From the NCBI GenBank assembly GCA_002077065.1, contig NAJO01000058.1:1-64000 (forward strand): 64,000 bases of DNA. Reading direction: 5' to 3'. A program made the translations under genes and the position numbers. Positions 50,605 through 62,455 of the stretch are shown here, piece after piece. Positions within the stretch are counted from its first letter, which is position 1; every line of letters starts with the position of its first letter. The notes below the pieces were generated by a model, which did not search any database, was not told the DNA's origin, and was given only the letters and a program-made list of their open reading frames with translations. Origin of the DNA: Cryoendolithus antarcticus. Taxonomy: Eukaryota; Ascomycota; Dothideomycetes; Cladosporiales; Cladosporiaceae.

Positions 50605-53600
50605 ATGTCTTACCACCGCAATCTGTCACCTGGAAGCCGGCGGCTGACGAATCCGGCAAGGGCCTCAGATAGTGGACTCGACCCATATCATGGCACACGA
50701 CACATCACACACGTCTCGCCACGAGGCAGTAGCGACCGTGTCATCCCAATCTCGACCCAGACGTACGTCAACGTGCCTGCTAGTAGTGCTGGAGCGAGCA
50801 GCGTGCGGCCAGTGTCGGGCTACGATGCATACTCGGGCCGACCTAGGAGATCTTCATTCATCGAGAGCAACAGAGGATCGAGTGCAGCTGTCAATCAGCC
50901 CGCCAGCCGTAGCCGACCGACTGTAGTGCAGAACGACTACGCACGGCCGGCAAGCCCAGCGAGACGAGACCGGGAGTACTATGTCACCCCGGCTTCGTCT
51001 ATCGCACCCAAGGAGACACGCAAGTTTGAGCATAAGAAGGTCTACAGCGTGGACGATGGAGGTGCGAAGCTAGTCGCCGATGTCAATCTACCAGCTGGCG
51101 GAGAGAGACATCACCGCAGAAGAGAGAGTGGTGGAGGAGATGCTGCGGCCTATCGGAATACGCGCGCAGATAACAGGAAGTCCTATCATGGCCCATCATC
51201 GAAGCACGAGAAAGCGATTGAAGATGATGACTTCTCTTACACTGATCCGGCTGCTATGTACAAGGACACGGAGCCACGATGGAGACCAGAGACTAGACAG
51301 AGGCGAGGTAGTCTTGATCGTGGCGGTGCTAGTCGCGAACGTCCAGCGAGCATGCTGGAGCCATTCGGTGGCGACCCGAGACGATCTGCACGTGAGATCG
51401 GGCCGCCACCAAGTCAGCGAGGCTGGGATAAGATCAAGGACCTCGGCCGCAGCCAGACGTTGCGTGAGCCTCGTGTCTCACAGTCACCCTCGCGAGGAAG
51501 GGATGACGCACGACCCGGCTTCGTGGACCCATATGCCGTTGCACCCCGGCGGACGTCAGTCGACCGGCACAGACCAATTGCTGTCGCTCCAGACAGGAGC
51601 TTCGATGCGTACGATACGAGCGATGCCGAGGATCGCAAGCCAAGACATCACGCCCGGCGATACAGTGCAACCAAGCCAGACCGCAGCGTCTCTCGGAGAG
51701 GCTTTGGCATCAGGCCAGAAAGCAAAGACCGCTTCGGCAACCGCAGTAGCGATGAGAGCATTGAGCACCGTCAACGAGATTTAGCGCGAGACTCTGGCTA
51801 TGCCGAGCCTCATCGCCGAGACACGGCTCCGTCCTTCGTGTACCCCGAGCAAGAGCACCGACGGGCTCCGGCAGCTGTCGATGATCGCGAAAGGGTACCT
51901 GCCGAGAGAGACGCAGCACCGAAGCAGAGCCGACGACGCGAACACGAACGAAGCTACGAGGACTACGAGAGCGACCGCGATCGGGCAAGTGGACGTACCA
52001 AGCCACGTGACCGCGAGGTGGAACGTGACGACCGACGCGAAAGGCACCATCACCGACACGATACCGCTGATCGAGACTACGATCGAACAGACAAGGATCA
52101 GCGTGAGAGCGGCGACAGTGGGAGCGGAGCAGCGAAGGTCGCTGTTGGTGGTCTAGGTGCTGCTGCGGCAATGTATGGGCTCAGCAAGGAGAAGGAGAAG
52201 CGAGATGACCGCAAGAAAGACGAGGAGCGTGAGCGTGAGCGTGAACGCGAGCGTGAGAAGGGGAAAGAGCGAGAGCGCGAGAAGGAACGAGAGCTCGAGT
52301 GGCAACGCGAGAGGGATGAGGAGCAAGGTCGACGGCGAGAGGCTGACCGGCTAGTAGAGGCAGAGCGTGTCCGCGAAGCCGAACGACTACAAGAGCTTGA
52401 GCGATCGAGAGAGGCAGTGCGTGCCACCGAGACTCGCAAAGACCGCGATACAGACTCTGATCGACGACGACGCCATGCGAATTCGCACTCAGACGATGCA
52501 CCGCCAGAACGCCAGCGCGATGCCTACGATGATCCGGATCGGGGACTCGGCTTTGCGTTCGAGGGACCTGGATCGCAAAACACGCGCGATGCACCAAGAG
52601 AGGCAACTCGCGATGCACCACAACAGTATGCTGAACCCGAGTCTTTCTCACAGCCTGAGCCGAAGCGCTCACATGATCGTGACCTTGATGGTGCAGCTTA
52701 CGAAGCTCCTACAACCGCAGGCGCCCAGATGCCTGGCTCTTTCAACGATCCAGATGAAGACTACAGACGTCGCATGGAACAAGTGCAGCGCGAACTCGGA
52801 CTGCCGCAACAAGAAACATCTCACAGCTCAGACTCAGATCCTGATCGTGAACGGCGTCGACGTGAGCGCGCTCAGCGTCAAGCCGACAGACAGACACGCA
52901 TGGGCAATGCCGCGCCTGACAACAGTTCCGAATACAGAGACGCCGCAACCCCTGCCAGTGACTCCCGTGGTCTCCGTGGCAGCTTCGACGACGACGCAAG
53001 TCAAGCACCCAGCTCTGTCACCTGGAACTCAGGCACTTCCTCGACAGCGCCCAGAGAGCTTCGCCGCCGCAACAGCATCCTGGACCGTCCGATGGAGGAC
53101 TCGGCGGGCATGGCGCAAATCATCGACAATAGTCAGAGCGATCGCCGGGAACAAAGAGTGCGCATCGTTGACCCGCCTACCGAGGATAGTGACAATCGAC
53201 CGAAGGGTATCTTGAAGCGACCGACGCCGAAGTTTCCTGATCATCCGAATCAGGTTAGGGAAGGCGTGGCGCCGTTGAAAGATGTACGTAACAACGCCGT
53301 CTCCACACTCTCACAATATCACGCTGACCAGACTTAGGCAAACAAGAAAGGCATCCCACCTGGCGCACGCTGGACGAAGATAGACCGCAAACTCGTCAAC
53401 CCCGAAGCCCTCGAAGACGCCAAAGAGCGCTTCGAAGAACGCATGGACTTCGTCATCGTCCTACGCGTGCTGACGAAGGAGGAGATCCAGAAACTCGCCG
53501 ACCGCACCCGTGAGATCAGAGGTACATTTGACTCCCACGTCATGTGATTGAAAGCTTGCTAACAGCCACATCAGAAAAACGCCACGAAACGCCCGAAGAG

Positions 53601-53858
53601 CGCACCGAGCGGCGCGACAAAGGCGAGCGGAGACGCAAGGAAAGGGACCGCGAGAGGCGGGAGAAGGACGAGTATTCGGATCATAGCGAGGATGAGTATG
53701 CGCCTAAGGCGCCGCGGATGCTGGAGGCGCCTGCTAGTGCTGGAGCCATCGGGACTTCTACATTTGGCAGCGATGCGGACTTCATTAGAGACAACCGGGA
53801 GAGGAGGGGCGAGAGGGATGGGGAGAGGATTTATGCGAGTAGAGGGAGCCGGGAGTGA
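50605..53858 (+). CDS. Arg/Glu-rich protein with conserved C-terminal domain (DUF8035-like)
   Basis: Exons 50605-53283, 53338-53521 and 53575-53858 give 1048 residues. Most of the chain is Arg-, Asp- and Ser-rich and probably disordered. A Gly/Ala-rich hydrophobic patch (KVAVGGLGAAAAMYGLS) sits before a long charged helix that includes an Glu-Arg run at about 52224-52300. The ordered part is at the end of exon 1 and in exon 2: KKGIPPGARWTKIDRKLVNP, EALEDAKERFEERMDF, VIVLRVLTKEEIQKLADRT. I recall it as a fungal domain of unknown function. Exon 3 is a charged tail. Start chosen at MSYHRNLSPGSRR; an ATG at 50479 is an alternative. Function unknown. Confidence 0.82.
52224..52257 (+). repeat. GAGCGT hexamer repeat in coding sequence
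   Basis: About six near-perfect copies of GAGCGT (with GAACGC and similar variants) encode an alternating Glu-Arg run in the 50605-53858 protein. The repeat keeps frame, and more Glu-Arg and Glu-Lys pairs follow to about 52300. Confidence 0.7.
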
Positions 53859-54343
53859 AAGCGGTCGTGGTGAGGAGATGGTTGGTAGGGCTGAATGCAA
53901 CGAGTTCGGGGTTCGACTCCACGTGCTCTGAAGTATAAGCGCGTGAGCGCGGCGTGGTCGTAAGTCGTGGTATAGAAGCACTGTTGCACATGTCATGTGG
54001 GGAAGCTTTCGTCATAAACCATACATCAAAACCTTCCCATGCATTCTGTTACCCAGCCCAAATTACTGTATTAAGATACCGACCCAAATCTCCATGACCA
54101 ACGATTACAAATCCTATCACTGCAGATAGAAACCCTCCCAGGCTGTCGGGAAGCACAAGCCCAGCGCCCTGAATGAACCCTTTGGTGCCCTGCGTCGATG
54201 CATAAGCAACCCCTGTACGCCCTCTTGATGCTTCATGACACCCTACGCTAAGCATCTTTCTTCTCAGAACGCCCTGATTTCGTGCACACCGCTCATCACT
54301 TGGTTCTTATCTTCATCTCGTCGTCTCTCATTGGTGCTATCGT
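53859..54343. other. Intergenic between convergent genes
   Basis: About 485 bp, no coding signal. A tRNA-like B-box string near 53.91 kb does not fold into a tRNA. Confidence 0.5.
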
Positions 54344-54816
54344 TCAGTAGGTGCCGGTCGTGAGCATGCGGTCGAGCTCCGCGGCTAATGGGTCTATGCC
54401 CATCAAGTGGTTCCAAGAAACGGCTTCTCGGCCATTGATGACATGACGTGGAAGTTGTAGGATGTGCTGCGAGCGAGCCACCACCTCGTCAAGGACGCGT
54501 TGATCGTTTGGTGTAATGCAGGCACCGACATGGGCGAGCAGATCTTCGGTCGGGTTATCGAAGGGCCATGCTCCTGAGGAAGGCTGAGAGTGATGCTGCA
54601 TGGGTGGGATATGGACAGAGTCGCCGGCGTTGGCGATGGTGCTGGAGGCACTTCGATTGGGCCATCGGCTGTCGTGGCTAGCTGCGGTCGACCTGCTGCT
54701 GTTGGAGCTCACGCTCTTGGTGCTGCTGCTGCTCGCGTTGGAGGATGTAATGCTGCTGGGTAGGGTGAGCAAGAGTAAAAGGGCGTTGGATGGTTGGGGT
54801 GGTCTTACGAAGGCAT
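54344..54816 (-). CDS. Small hypothetical protein, 139 residues
   Basis: An 8-nt first exon (54816-54809, ATGCCTTC) joins across a 53-nt intron (GTAAGA...CCCAG) to 54755-54344. The product starts MPSSITSSNASSSSTKSV, is Ser-rich to about residue 50, and ends in an ordered part: WPFDNPTEDLLAHVGACITP, DQRVLDEVVARSQHIL, VSWNHLMGIDPLAAELDRML. The frame of exon 2 is open well upstream of the acceptor, but that part reads as leader or intron sequence. No known domain is seen. The tiny first exon is inferred from the good donor and the phase match. Function unknown. Confidence 0.6.
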
Positions 54817-57395
54817 AGTGATGTCTCTGAGTGATGTATGAAGTGGATCCGGTAGCTGAAGGAGTGAAGTGCCGACAAGAAGCGCGCGAGTGGTGCTTGG
54901 AGCGTTGAAAGACAGCAAGGGAAAGATAATAATACTTTTGCTGGTGAAGGGAGTTGAAGGGGATGAATCGCGGACGAGAGAACGGAGAGAGCCATTGTGA
55001 GAGATATTTATGTCCATCGTGCATCTTACCACTACCACACGCGTCTGTGCATTGTTCGATTGTATAGAGATATCTCAACAAGGGCGCGGCGTGTGGACTG
55101 CGAAGTAACAGGGCGGGCGGTATGAGACTGCCAAGCTCGCAGTTGTCAGTCGATTCAGCGGGGAGTCTGTGCTAGGGAGTCGGTGCTCTCGAGGACAGGG
55201 ACCAGGCAGCTTCGATGCCCGGTCTTCAGCTCATCAAATCACAAGGTGGCGTCGATCTTACAGGCGCCGCAACCACGTGTGCACCCGACTACCCGGGTCC
55301 GCGGCGCCAGGTTCAATTGATGGAATCCTCCGCGGCAAGATCTTCGCTCTGGGCCTTTGCATGCCATAGACCCTCAAGCATGATAATATCGGCATTATGT
55401 CCCCGGGATGGCGCCAGTGGACTCTGTGGGCATGGCCGCAAGGTAACTTGTAGTGCACTGCACGCGACGACAGTGTCATAGCTTCCTATCATGGGTCTGG
55501 AGTGGTGATAAAAGCCCAGATCGACGGCTTCGTCACGTTGCAGCCACCAAGGTTCACTACGATCCCCGGGGAACATATCCCGTGCGAGAGTGCCCTGACT
55601 CGCCTCGCTTTGACTTCCACTATCCCATGCTGTGCGACTTCATCAACGATTCTGTATGGTTGCAATGAGCTCGTGCACCCTACATATTTCTTGCCTGGTT
55701 TCAGAACTCTGACCACGGGAAATGTTCCCCTGATTATCGCACTCCTGACCACCTGACTAGCACTCTCGCTCTGGCCTCGTCAAAAGCTATTTGCATCTGA
55801 GATTGCGTCAATCCCCAGTCCGCAAGGCTGGATCCTGAAACGCCTTGCCGTTGACAGCCGCCGTTACGCCGCCGTTGCGCGTGAAGTATTTCTTCGGAAC
55901 TGGCGTGGACGGGCGGACCGTTCTCCGCCCCACATCTTTCCTTATTTCCCCTGAGTCATTACTGTCTCGTGTATGCGGGAGCGCTGAGCCTTGCCCGCCA
56001 ACAAAAGATACGCCTGTCAACGCAGGTCGACTGGCTCGTGCCTTGCAGCAAGGTGCGGGTAGAAAGCGTACGCAGAGTGCCACCTGCTTCCATACATCGT
56101 TATCTACACGCACGGTTATGAATCCTGGACATCAATCCTCTGCGTAGGACAGCGAAGCAGCGCCGTGACAAGCAGCACCGTTCAAACCATTGACTTGTGC
56201 GGCATGATCGTTCGTCGGTGGAAGCGATAAACACGCTCGACTGCCATTCCACTCACTGCAGCGATTGAACGCCGCTTCGCGGTCGAGCCAATTGCGATGT
56301 ACCGGTCGGCTCTAGTGTCGCAATGCTGTGCAGTGCGCACCGGGGACGGTGGCCTGCTGCCACCAGCTGCGCCACAATTCGGTGGCCTTCTAAAATCCTG
56401 TCCCTGTCTCTGCCGAGATACGCTAGCAAAGCTTTGTCTCGGGCTGGAGCAGCAACTTTGTATTGCGATCAATTCCTGTGACTGCCCGAGAGTAGATACA
56501 GTGCCACAGTGGCACCGATCTTTTTGACACGAGCGCATGAAAGATTGATATTTTGGCGGTATCCCATTGATCTTTCGTCACAACGCATGATTGTTGCAGC
56601 CGGCAGTTGGGTGATCTTTAAACCTAACGGGCGCCACATGATGAGACGTTGCTTCCAGGTCTCCTGCAGCCACTCTGTCCAAACCTCAGAATACAGAAGG
56701 CCACTTCACACTCTTGTTAACACTGTCCAGGCGCGGCAGACCATAACAGAGGCGTCGTTCGCCTAGATGTGTCCAAATCTCGGATAGAGGGGGGCGGCCT
56801 CTATCTCAGCACGGTGACGCGCAGGGTCATTGCTTGCCACCACGAGCTCGAAATTGGAACAAAGTGAAAGGTACTTACGGAAGCTCACGGCATGCGACCG
56901 AGTCCCTGTAAGCCACATATGCCAGCCGTGCCGTGACAATGCCTCTGAAGACACGCACTTCGTCACCAATCTCCATGTTCCTCGCTCAAAGAAAGGGAGC
57001 TTTGATCAGGCTCGAAAGACATGTCGTTTCATAAGTGCACTGCTAACCATGCGCTTTTTTTGGCTTCACCGGTGCACTCGGCAGCTCAATTATTTAGATA
57101 TACAGAGCAGCGGTGAGCAATGAGTTCTTCGATGAGATGCTGCGTCAGGCGCAAAGCACAAACCTCCATGAGGTCTACCTACCGTTTGCCTTCTTTTCAG
57201 AGCATAGGCGTTGGGTGTCGTTACGAGTTGTGTGACACATGGGCTTGGTACTGTTCCTTGCCTATTGCTTTGTATCGATGCCGCTCTGCATTCACGCGCT
57301 ATTCTGTAGGACCCTATCTTATGGATAGCCAGCGTTCGTGCAACATGATCACCGTCTGACTGGATGCGAACTGCAGGCGTCCGAAGTAGGACAAG
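54817..57395. other. 2.6-kb gene-free stretch
   Basis: The largest space without a supportable gene in the window. Many short frames overlap on both strands at 55.2-57.1 kb, but none shows family-like sequence, a sensible splice path or long coding bias. No repeat or transposon end is obvious by eye. Confidence 0.5.
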
Positions 57396-60104
57396 ATGTC
57401 GAGCGCAGGATCCCATATTCTGTCACGCTTCAGTCCTGCACGTCTTCGAAACCTTGATGACGAAGATGAGATCGTGCTTCATTCGCCTGGCGTCGATCTC
57501 AGAGAACACCAGGAGCTGAGTTCCCACCCTAAGCATAACGATGTTGAGCGCGATGATAAGCGCGATGACAAGCGTGATGATAAGCGGACCAGGAAGCCCG
57601 GCAAAGAACCGAAGCAATTCACAGAGTCCATGCGACGCAAATTCAGCAGGCTCCTTCATTGTGCCGACTTCTCTTTGGAAGACATTACCAATTGCGTTAA
57701 AGCTGCCGATGGACCTACTCGCGTGCCTGTCCGCAATACTCTCGAGTCTGACAACGATGGTCAGGGACTGGACGATTGCCGCCTGAAGAGCAGCGAGGGC
57801 AAGAAGCGACGACATGCTACGCTAGCTTCTGAGGCTGACACGAGTCAACATACAAGCAGCGCAGATCGATTGCGCAATTTGGACAGGCACGAACTGTGCG
57901 TCGATCCGAGCGTTTCAGGTTCATCGCCCCCAGATCGTGGGCGCTCTGCTCATCTCAGCACCGCCTGTGACGCGCAGGATGCAGACAAGCAATCTGGGCC
58001 CGCGGAGCAAAACCGGTGGTCGGTAGATCTTACGAAATTTGCTAGTGGACTTGAGGCAGTGTCCAACTATTCACGCAAGACGATAGATCACCTCCTACAT
58101 CACCTATCGATAGACAACGTGTGTACTGAACCCGATGCTCTGACGCAACCTGTAATCGACGCACCGCTGAACAAGCTCTCTGCATCGCTGGGCATCGACA
58201 CTCATCTCGGATCGGGGTTGAGATCTTCACGAACTGATGATCATCTGGCTCAGACGCTGTACGCACGTATACAGCAGCACACACACGACGATGACGCCGC
58301 CAGAGCAGCCCTCGTACTTTACATCCATTGGTCTGATGAGGAGACACCGGACAGAGCTGGCTACAACACCCACCTCACGAGGGGTCTTCAGCTGTATGAT
58401 GGGGCTGTCAGCGCCGTGCTAACCGCCGAGCAGAGATTGGTGCAGACTCAGCTCTGGCACGACGGTGTCACACCCTTGCACCTCGCCGCCTCTCTTGGCT
58501 ACTCGCGCATGTGTGGTGTACTTCTGTGGGCTGGTGGAGATCCACAGGCGCAGATGAAGCCCATTGCGCAGCAGGACGCACGGGTATCTGTCAGCATGTG
58601 CTGCGAGCAAGCGCTCTGTGACTTGAACAGTCGGGACCCAGGCGATACGAAGACCTACCGTCGCATTGTCAAATGCAGGGATCATTTGAAGTATGGATTT
58701 GACGGTCAAGGGAACCCATTGCACTGGCAGAAGCAAGCGAGATTCTTCGCGTCAAGGAAGAAGAACGACTTTCGCAAGCTATGCGATGCGTTTGATCGAG
58801 ATACCAATCGCATGAAGCAACGGCGAAGCGTGCACGACTGTGAAGACCCGCAATGTCCGTTCATCAAGCTGAACACAGCACCTGCTCCGCATCCCCGGAC
58901 AGGGAAAAGACCTGTACACTCTGATGCCGCAGATGGCATCAGCTTTGTCCAGGGCGTTGCAACGCCGGATGAGCGTCGAAGGCAGGCCAGTACCAGGAAC
59001 AACGGTGCCATTGTCACTGCAGACGGCACCGAACGATCATCTACACTGTTGTACAATGCATGCAATGCCCAAGAATCCGCGCAAGCTACTACGGCAATGG
59101 CAATGCGCCAGATCGTACGCGTCCAGCCCTCGGAGGCATATGCATGGCTACACGAGTCCGAGGAAGCTGTTCTAGTCCACGGCCAATCATACATCAAGAA
59201 TGACGAAGCGTCAAGCCATTTCGCAAGTAGTACCGGTGCAGCTGGGTTCTATACTGTTCTCAACAATGAATGCCTCATGACGGACGATGATCCGACGGCA
59301 ATCTCTGCGCATCAGCTGAACATCCGTAATACTGCAACACTAGCGCCCGAACCCGAAAACTTGGTATCACAATATCTCGCCGAGCCTCTCGCCATCCGTA
59401 ACTGTCACCAGCAGCAAGCTACACTCGAAGCTCTCGGCGGCACTCGGTCTAGGTCGTCACCTTCCGGACCTTTAGGACAACATCACTGTCAATACCCACT
59501 TCAATTTCAAAGGCAGCAGTCATGTACCAAGACTGTTACTCACAGCCCGGCGTTCTTCCTAGACAGAGAAAAGGCTCCCGCCCTGTCACCTAGTGAGTCG
59601 CAGACTGACGACTCTCCATGGTCGCTCTACACACCTGATCTCACGTCTCAAGAGTGCACCACAGCTACTCGCGCTCCGTTAGCTTCTCTGCCCGTGTCTC
59701 AAGCGCCCTATAACGCCTACGCACAGTCGAGTCTTCGGTTGGCTTGCTTGGACAATAATGAGCCTTCATCATTCAAGAAGGAGCTGGAAGCCGAGCGCGA
59801 CTATATGCTTGCCACGATCGAGGAGCTCAGTGAAAATCCAGCCCCGACTTCTGCAGTGTCTCCAGCAATGATCACGTCGGCCAACAATAGCAAACGTCAA
59901 GGCTACTACGGCCCTCGCGCATTCAGTAGTGGACACTCACTGGGCAACTCGACAATCTCTGTCCTGGAGCGCGCCCGGGACATTGAACATCGTGTCGCCG
60001 AGTCGCGAGCCACAATTTCTCGCAATCCACCCCAAGCTCCCGGGCCGGCGCCGAACAGATCCCGCGGACCTAGATTCGAAGCCTTCAGCGGGCACACGAA
60101 CTGA
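57396..60104 (+). CDS. Large protein with an ankyrin-like repeat
   Basis: One exon encodes 902 residues from the ATG at 57396. Residues about 45-65 contain three copies of DDKR made by a 12-bp DNA repeat. A single good ankyrin unit, DGVTPLHLAASLGYSRMCGV then LLWAGGDPQAQ, lies near residue 350. A basic region, KYGFDGQGNPLHWQKQARFF, and a Cys/His group (HDCEDPQCPFIKL) come later. The C-terminal third is Ser/Gln-rich, with a possible coiled coil (FKKELEAERDYMLATIEELS). No catalytic motif is seen. The ankyrin unit differs from those of the 44-49 kb genes. Function unknown; the long open frame and even codon use support a true gene. Confidence 0.75.
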   Translation: MSSAGSHILSRFSPARLRNLDDEDEIVLHSPGVDLREHQELSSHPKHNDVERDDKRDDKRDDKRTRKPGKEPKQFTESMRRKFSRLLHCADFSLEDITNCVKAADGPTRVPVRNTLESDNDGQGLDDCRLKSSEGKKRRHATLASEADTSQHTSSADRLRNLDRHELCVDPSVSGSSPPDRGRSAHLSTACDAQDADKQSGPAEQNRWSVDLTKFASGLEAVSNYSRKTIDHLLHHLSIDNVCTEPDALTQPVIDAPLNKLSASLGIDTHLGSGLRSSRTDDHLAQTLYARIQQHTHDDDAARAALVLYIHWSDEETPDRAGYNTHLTRGLQLYDGAVSAVLTAEQRLVQTQLWHDGVTPLHLAASLGYSRMCGVLLWAGGDPQAQMKPIAQQDARVSVSMCCEQALCDLNSRDPGDTKTYRRIVKCRDHLKYGFDGQGNPLHWQKQARFFASRKKNDFRKLCDAFDRDTNRMKQRRSVHDCEDPQCPFIKLNTAPAPHPRTGKRPVHSDAADGISFVQGVATPDERRRQASTRNNGAIVTADGTERSSTLLYNACNAQESAQATTAMAMRQIVRVQPSEAYAWLHESEEAVLVHGQSYIKNDEASSHFASSTGAAGFYTVLNNECLMTDDDPTAISAHQLNIRNTATLAPEPENLVSQYLAEPLAIRNCHQQQATLEALGGTRSRSSPSGPLGQHHCQYPLQFQRQQSCTKTVTHSPAFFLDREKAPALSPSESQTDDSPWSLYTPDLTSQECTTATRAPLASLPVSQAPYNAYAQSSLRLACLDNNEPSSFKKELEAERDYMLATIEELSENPAPTSAVSPAMITSANNSKRQGYYGPRAFSSGHSLGNSTISVLERARDIEHRVAESRATISRNPPQAPGPAPNRSRGPRFEAFSGHTN
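57549..57584 (+). repeat. Three 12-bp units encoding DDKR
   Basis: Units at 57549-57560, 57561-57572 and 57573-57584 are near-identical copies of CGCGATGATAAG. They lie in frame in the 57396-60104 gene and repeat Arg-Asp-Asp-Lys. Such units can change in number by slippage. Confidence 0.85.
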
Positions 60105-60592
60105 TGCCTGTCATATGCAGTGCTTCCGGCCCTGATTGACTGTCCCACATGACTTCTACTGGCGAGCATATGCTGTACCGATGATCATTCGTCACTGGAA
60201 TGAAAGGTCACACTCCTCTTTCCAACAGCAATCCTGTCTTACTAAATATTTGTCTCGGTTATTACTGCGTTTTGGGCGGCTAGCGATTGATACCCTTTTG
60301 AGCGTTCTGTGATCATGACGTGGGAGTGGAGAGCGATGATCAAAAATGACATACAGCTTTAATAGTGCAAATATTGGAATAGACCAACTATATAGTGTAG
60401 ACAGTACGTTGAATCTCAGTTCAATGTCTCGAGCTGTAATGGAGCGTTCGCCGTGGCTACATGAATAACAGTGCCTGTCACGTAACAGCTTGATCGAGTC
60501 CATAGTGATTAAGAGAGTATGGCAGCGATGCGTGACCCTATCGTAGTGACATCGTAGATCCATTGTACAATCGTAAGTCTAGGCCCTCCACC
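60105..60592. other. Intergenic between convergent genes
   Basis: About 490 bp, moderately AT-rich around 60.23-60.42 kb. No coding signal. Confidence 0.5.
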
Positions 60593-62455
60593 TCAATACG
60601 CCTTGCTCAGGGCTTTTCCTCCGCAGTCTGGAATCAGCAACCCGTCCTTCACATTCCTGCCCTCATCCATCAGCCCCCACTTGCTCTCCCATCTCTTCGT
60701 GCCATTATCGAACTGATGCTTCCACGGCTCATCGAACGCCTCGAACCAGAAGAATGTCGTGCCATTGGCTAGACTTTGGCACACAAAGCCGTCCATGAAC
60801 GCGTTGAGGTTCTCGATACTTGCCACAGCACCGGCGATATCGGTTGGGCAGGTTCCGCTGACATCGCCACAGTCATTGCCGCCTTCGCTCGGCCAGCCGA
60901 CCTCCGAGATGACGCTTTTGGGCCATGTTGCTGCGCCGGTAGCAGAAGCCGTAGTGAGCTGAGCATCATGTGTCTGCCAGAACTCCCACGTCCAGCCCGG
61001 CGCTACATCTGGAGTCAGACCAGCGAAAAAAGGATGAACATTCGCCATCACAATGTCAGAGGATAAAGCGAGCTCGGCAGTCCAATCATCTCCAAGATCT
61101 GACGTTGCCACCGGAAGTTTAAGTCCGAGGGTGGTCAGATTAGTACGCACTTCGGACAGGATTCCAGCAAGGGTGATGATTGGCATGTCTCCTCGGAACA
61201 GTATCTCGTTCCCTATGATCAGGCCAGCGAAGTGGTCAGAGGGGTATGTGTGCAGAATCGTGTACATCTGAGCAAGCTGTCGGTCATTGGAGGTCTGGTT
61301 GTTGTCCAACCAGACGCCGAGCCAGATCTGAAGTGTGGCATTGAGTTGAAGTAAGTTGATGGCCTCGAGTACCATCTCGGTCTGATTGCAATCGGTCCCA
61401 TAGAGGCGCACAGCTGGCGTGAGCTGGGAGAGCATCGCAATATCAAGGGTGATGTTGTTCTGATCGGGCGGTACTTGCAGGCATGCGGGATACTGTGCAT
61501 TGAGAGGCGTGTAGTCCATCCCAGGGAAGACTCTATGAAGCGCCTTGTTATTCAACAGGGACTGCACCTGCGAGGAGTGCAAGTCGTAGACTCCTGCTGC
61601 AGAAGTGGAGATAGTATCATGGCTACTCGCGGAGCTACCATAATTAGACTTCTTCGATGCAAGCACACCTCCAACAGCCCCGCCCACTGCACCTGCAATG
61701 ACGAGGAGAGCTATGATGGCGCCAACGAGCCATTTCATTCGCTTCTTGCTGTGACTTTGCTCGTCCAGCCAATCACTCCTCTCAGCTTTCGAGCTGGCGT
61801 TGATAAATTCAGACGCGGGTAGTGGCGCATTTGAGTGTCTGCCACCCTCGACTCTCTCGAAGTCATTCCGATCAGCAGCCAGACTTTGGCGATCACGATA
61901 GGTTGGTCGATCATAGCTTATGGGGTTCTCGTCTCGCTGCGAGGGAAAGGACGAAGCGGGCTTGTGTGAAAACCCTCTTGGTTGAACATTGTCGTAGCTA
62001 CCGTAGCCGTCGTCCCTGGTTACCCTTGGAGACGCTCTCCGAGACTGCTCGTAAGTGCGATCTGCAAATGGTACGGCCGCTGGAGGTCCGACCGGCGACA
62101 ACTGCTTCCTCCTGACCGGAGATGGCGACTGGCGTGGTAGAGAGCCATTGTGATCCATCAACGGTGTGATTGAGCTCGCAGACTCTTCATGCCGATGTAT
62201 CGGCAATCTAGCTGGTGGTGGTGACTGTCCAGACGGAATGTCCCGCCCATGAGGTCGCCAGTATCTGCGTTCGGGTGTTGACGAGCGAGACCGTGGCGCA
62301 CCACCGCCATATAAATTGTCGATGTCCCGAAATGCGTTACCGAAGTCAGGAACTTCTGACTCTGATGCTAGTGAGGCCGCGGAGCCGTGCCAGGCTGGCC
62401 GTTCAGATCTTGGTTGCGGATTGCCATATCGATGTGTTGGTGGCGCATGTGCCAT
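60593..62455 (-). CDS. GH17 glucan endo-1,3-beta-glucosidase, membrane-anchored
   Basis: A single exon of 620 residues. Residues 1 to about 235 are a Pro/Ser/Arg-rich cytosolic part; a single transmembrane helix lies near residue 240 (KWLVGAIIALLVIAGAVGG), making a type II membrane protein like fungal BtgC/EngA-type enzymes. The outside GH17 domain follows: PGMDYTPLNAQYPAC, LTPAVRLYGTDCNQTE, LGVWLDNNQTSND, the acid/base Glu in GLIIGNEILFRGD (about residue 415) and the nucleophile in VISEVGWPSEGG (about residue 519), then FFWFEAFDEPWK. It cleaves or remodels beta-1,3-glucan of the cell wall. The ATG at 62455 (MAHAPPTH) is chosen. Full length and intact. Confidence 0.94.
   Translation of the reverse strand: MAHAPPTHRYGNPQPRSERPAWHGSAASLASESEVPDFGNAFRDIDNLYGGGAPRSRSSTPERRYWRPHGRDIPSGQSPPPARLPIHRHEESASSITPLMDHNGSLPRQSPSPVRRKQLSPVGPPAAVPFADRTYEQSRRASPRVTRDDGYGSYDNVQPRGFSHKPASSFPSQRDENPISYDRPTYRDRQSLAADRNDFERVEGGRHSNAPLPASEFINASSKAERSDWLDEQSHSKKRMKWLVGAIIALLVIAGAVGGAVGGVLASKKSNYGSSASSHDTISTSAAGVYDLHSSQVQSLLNNKALHRVFPGMDYTPLNAQYPACLQVPPDQNNITLDIAMLSQLTPAVRLYGTDCNQTEMVLEAINLLQLNATLQIWLGVWLDNNQTSNDRQLAQMYTILHTYPSDHFAGLIIGNEILFRGDMPIITLAGILSEVRTNLTTLGLKLPVATSDLGDDWTAELALSSDIVMANVHPFFAGLTPDVAPGWTWEFWQTHDAQLTTASATGAATWPKSVISEVGWPSEGGNDCGDVSGTCPTDIAGAVASIENLNAFMDGFVCQSLANGTTFFWFEAFDEPWKHQFDNGTKRWESKWGLMDEGRNVKDGLLIPDCGGKALSKAY

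Noticed and set aside
52098..52672. Minus-strand Ser/Arg-rich frames at 52.1-52.7 kb
   Set aside because: Produced by the antisense of the Glu-Arg repeat in the plus-strand gene.
53880..53935. tRNA-like B box (GGTTCGACTCC)
   Set aside because: No matching A box, anticodon arm or acceptor stem can be formed around it.
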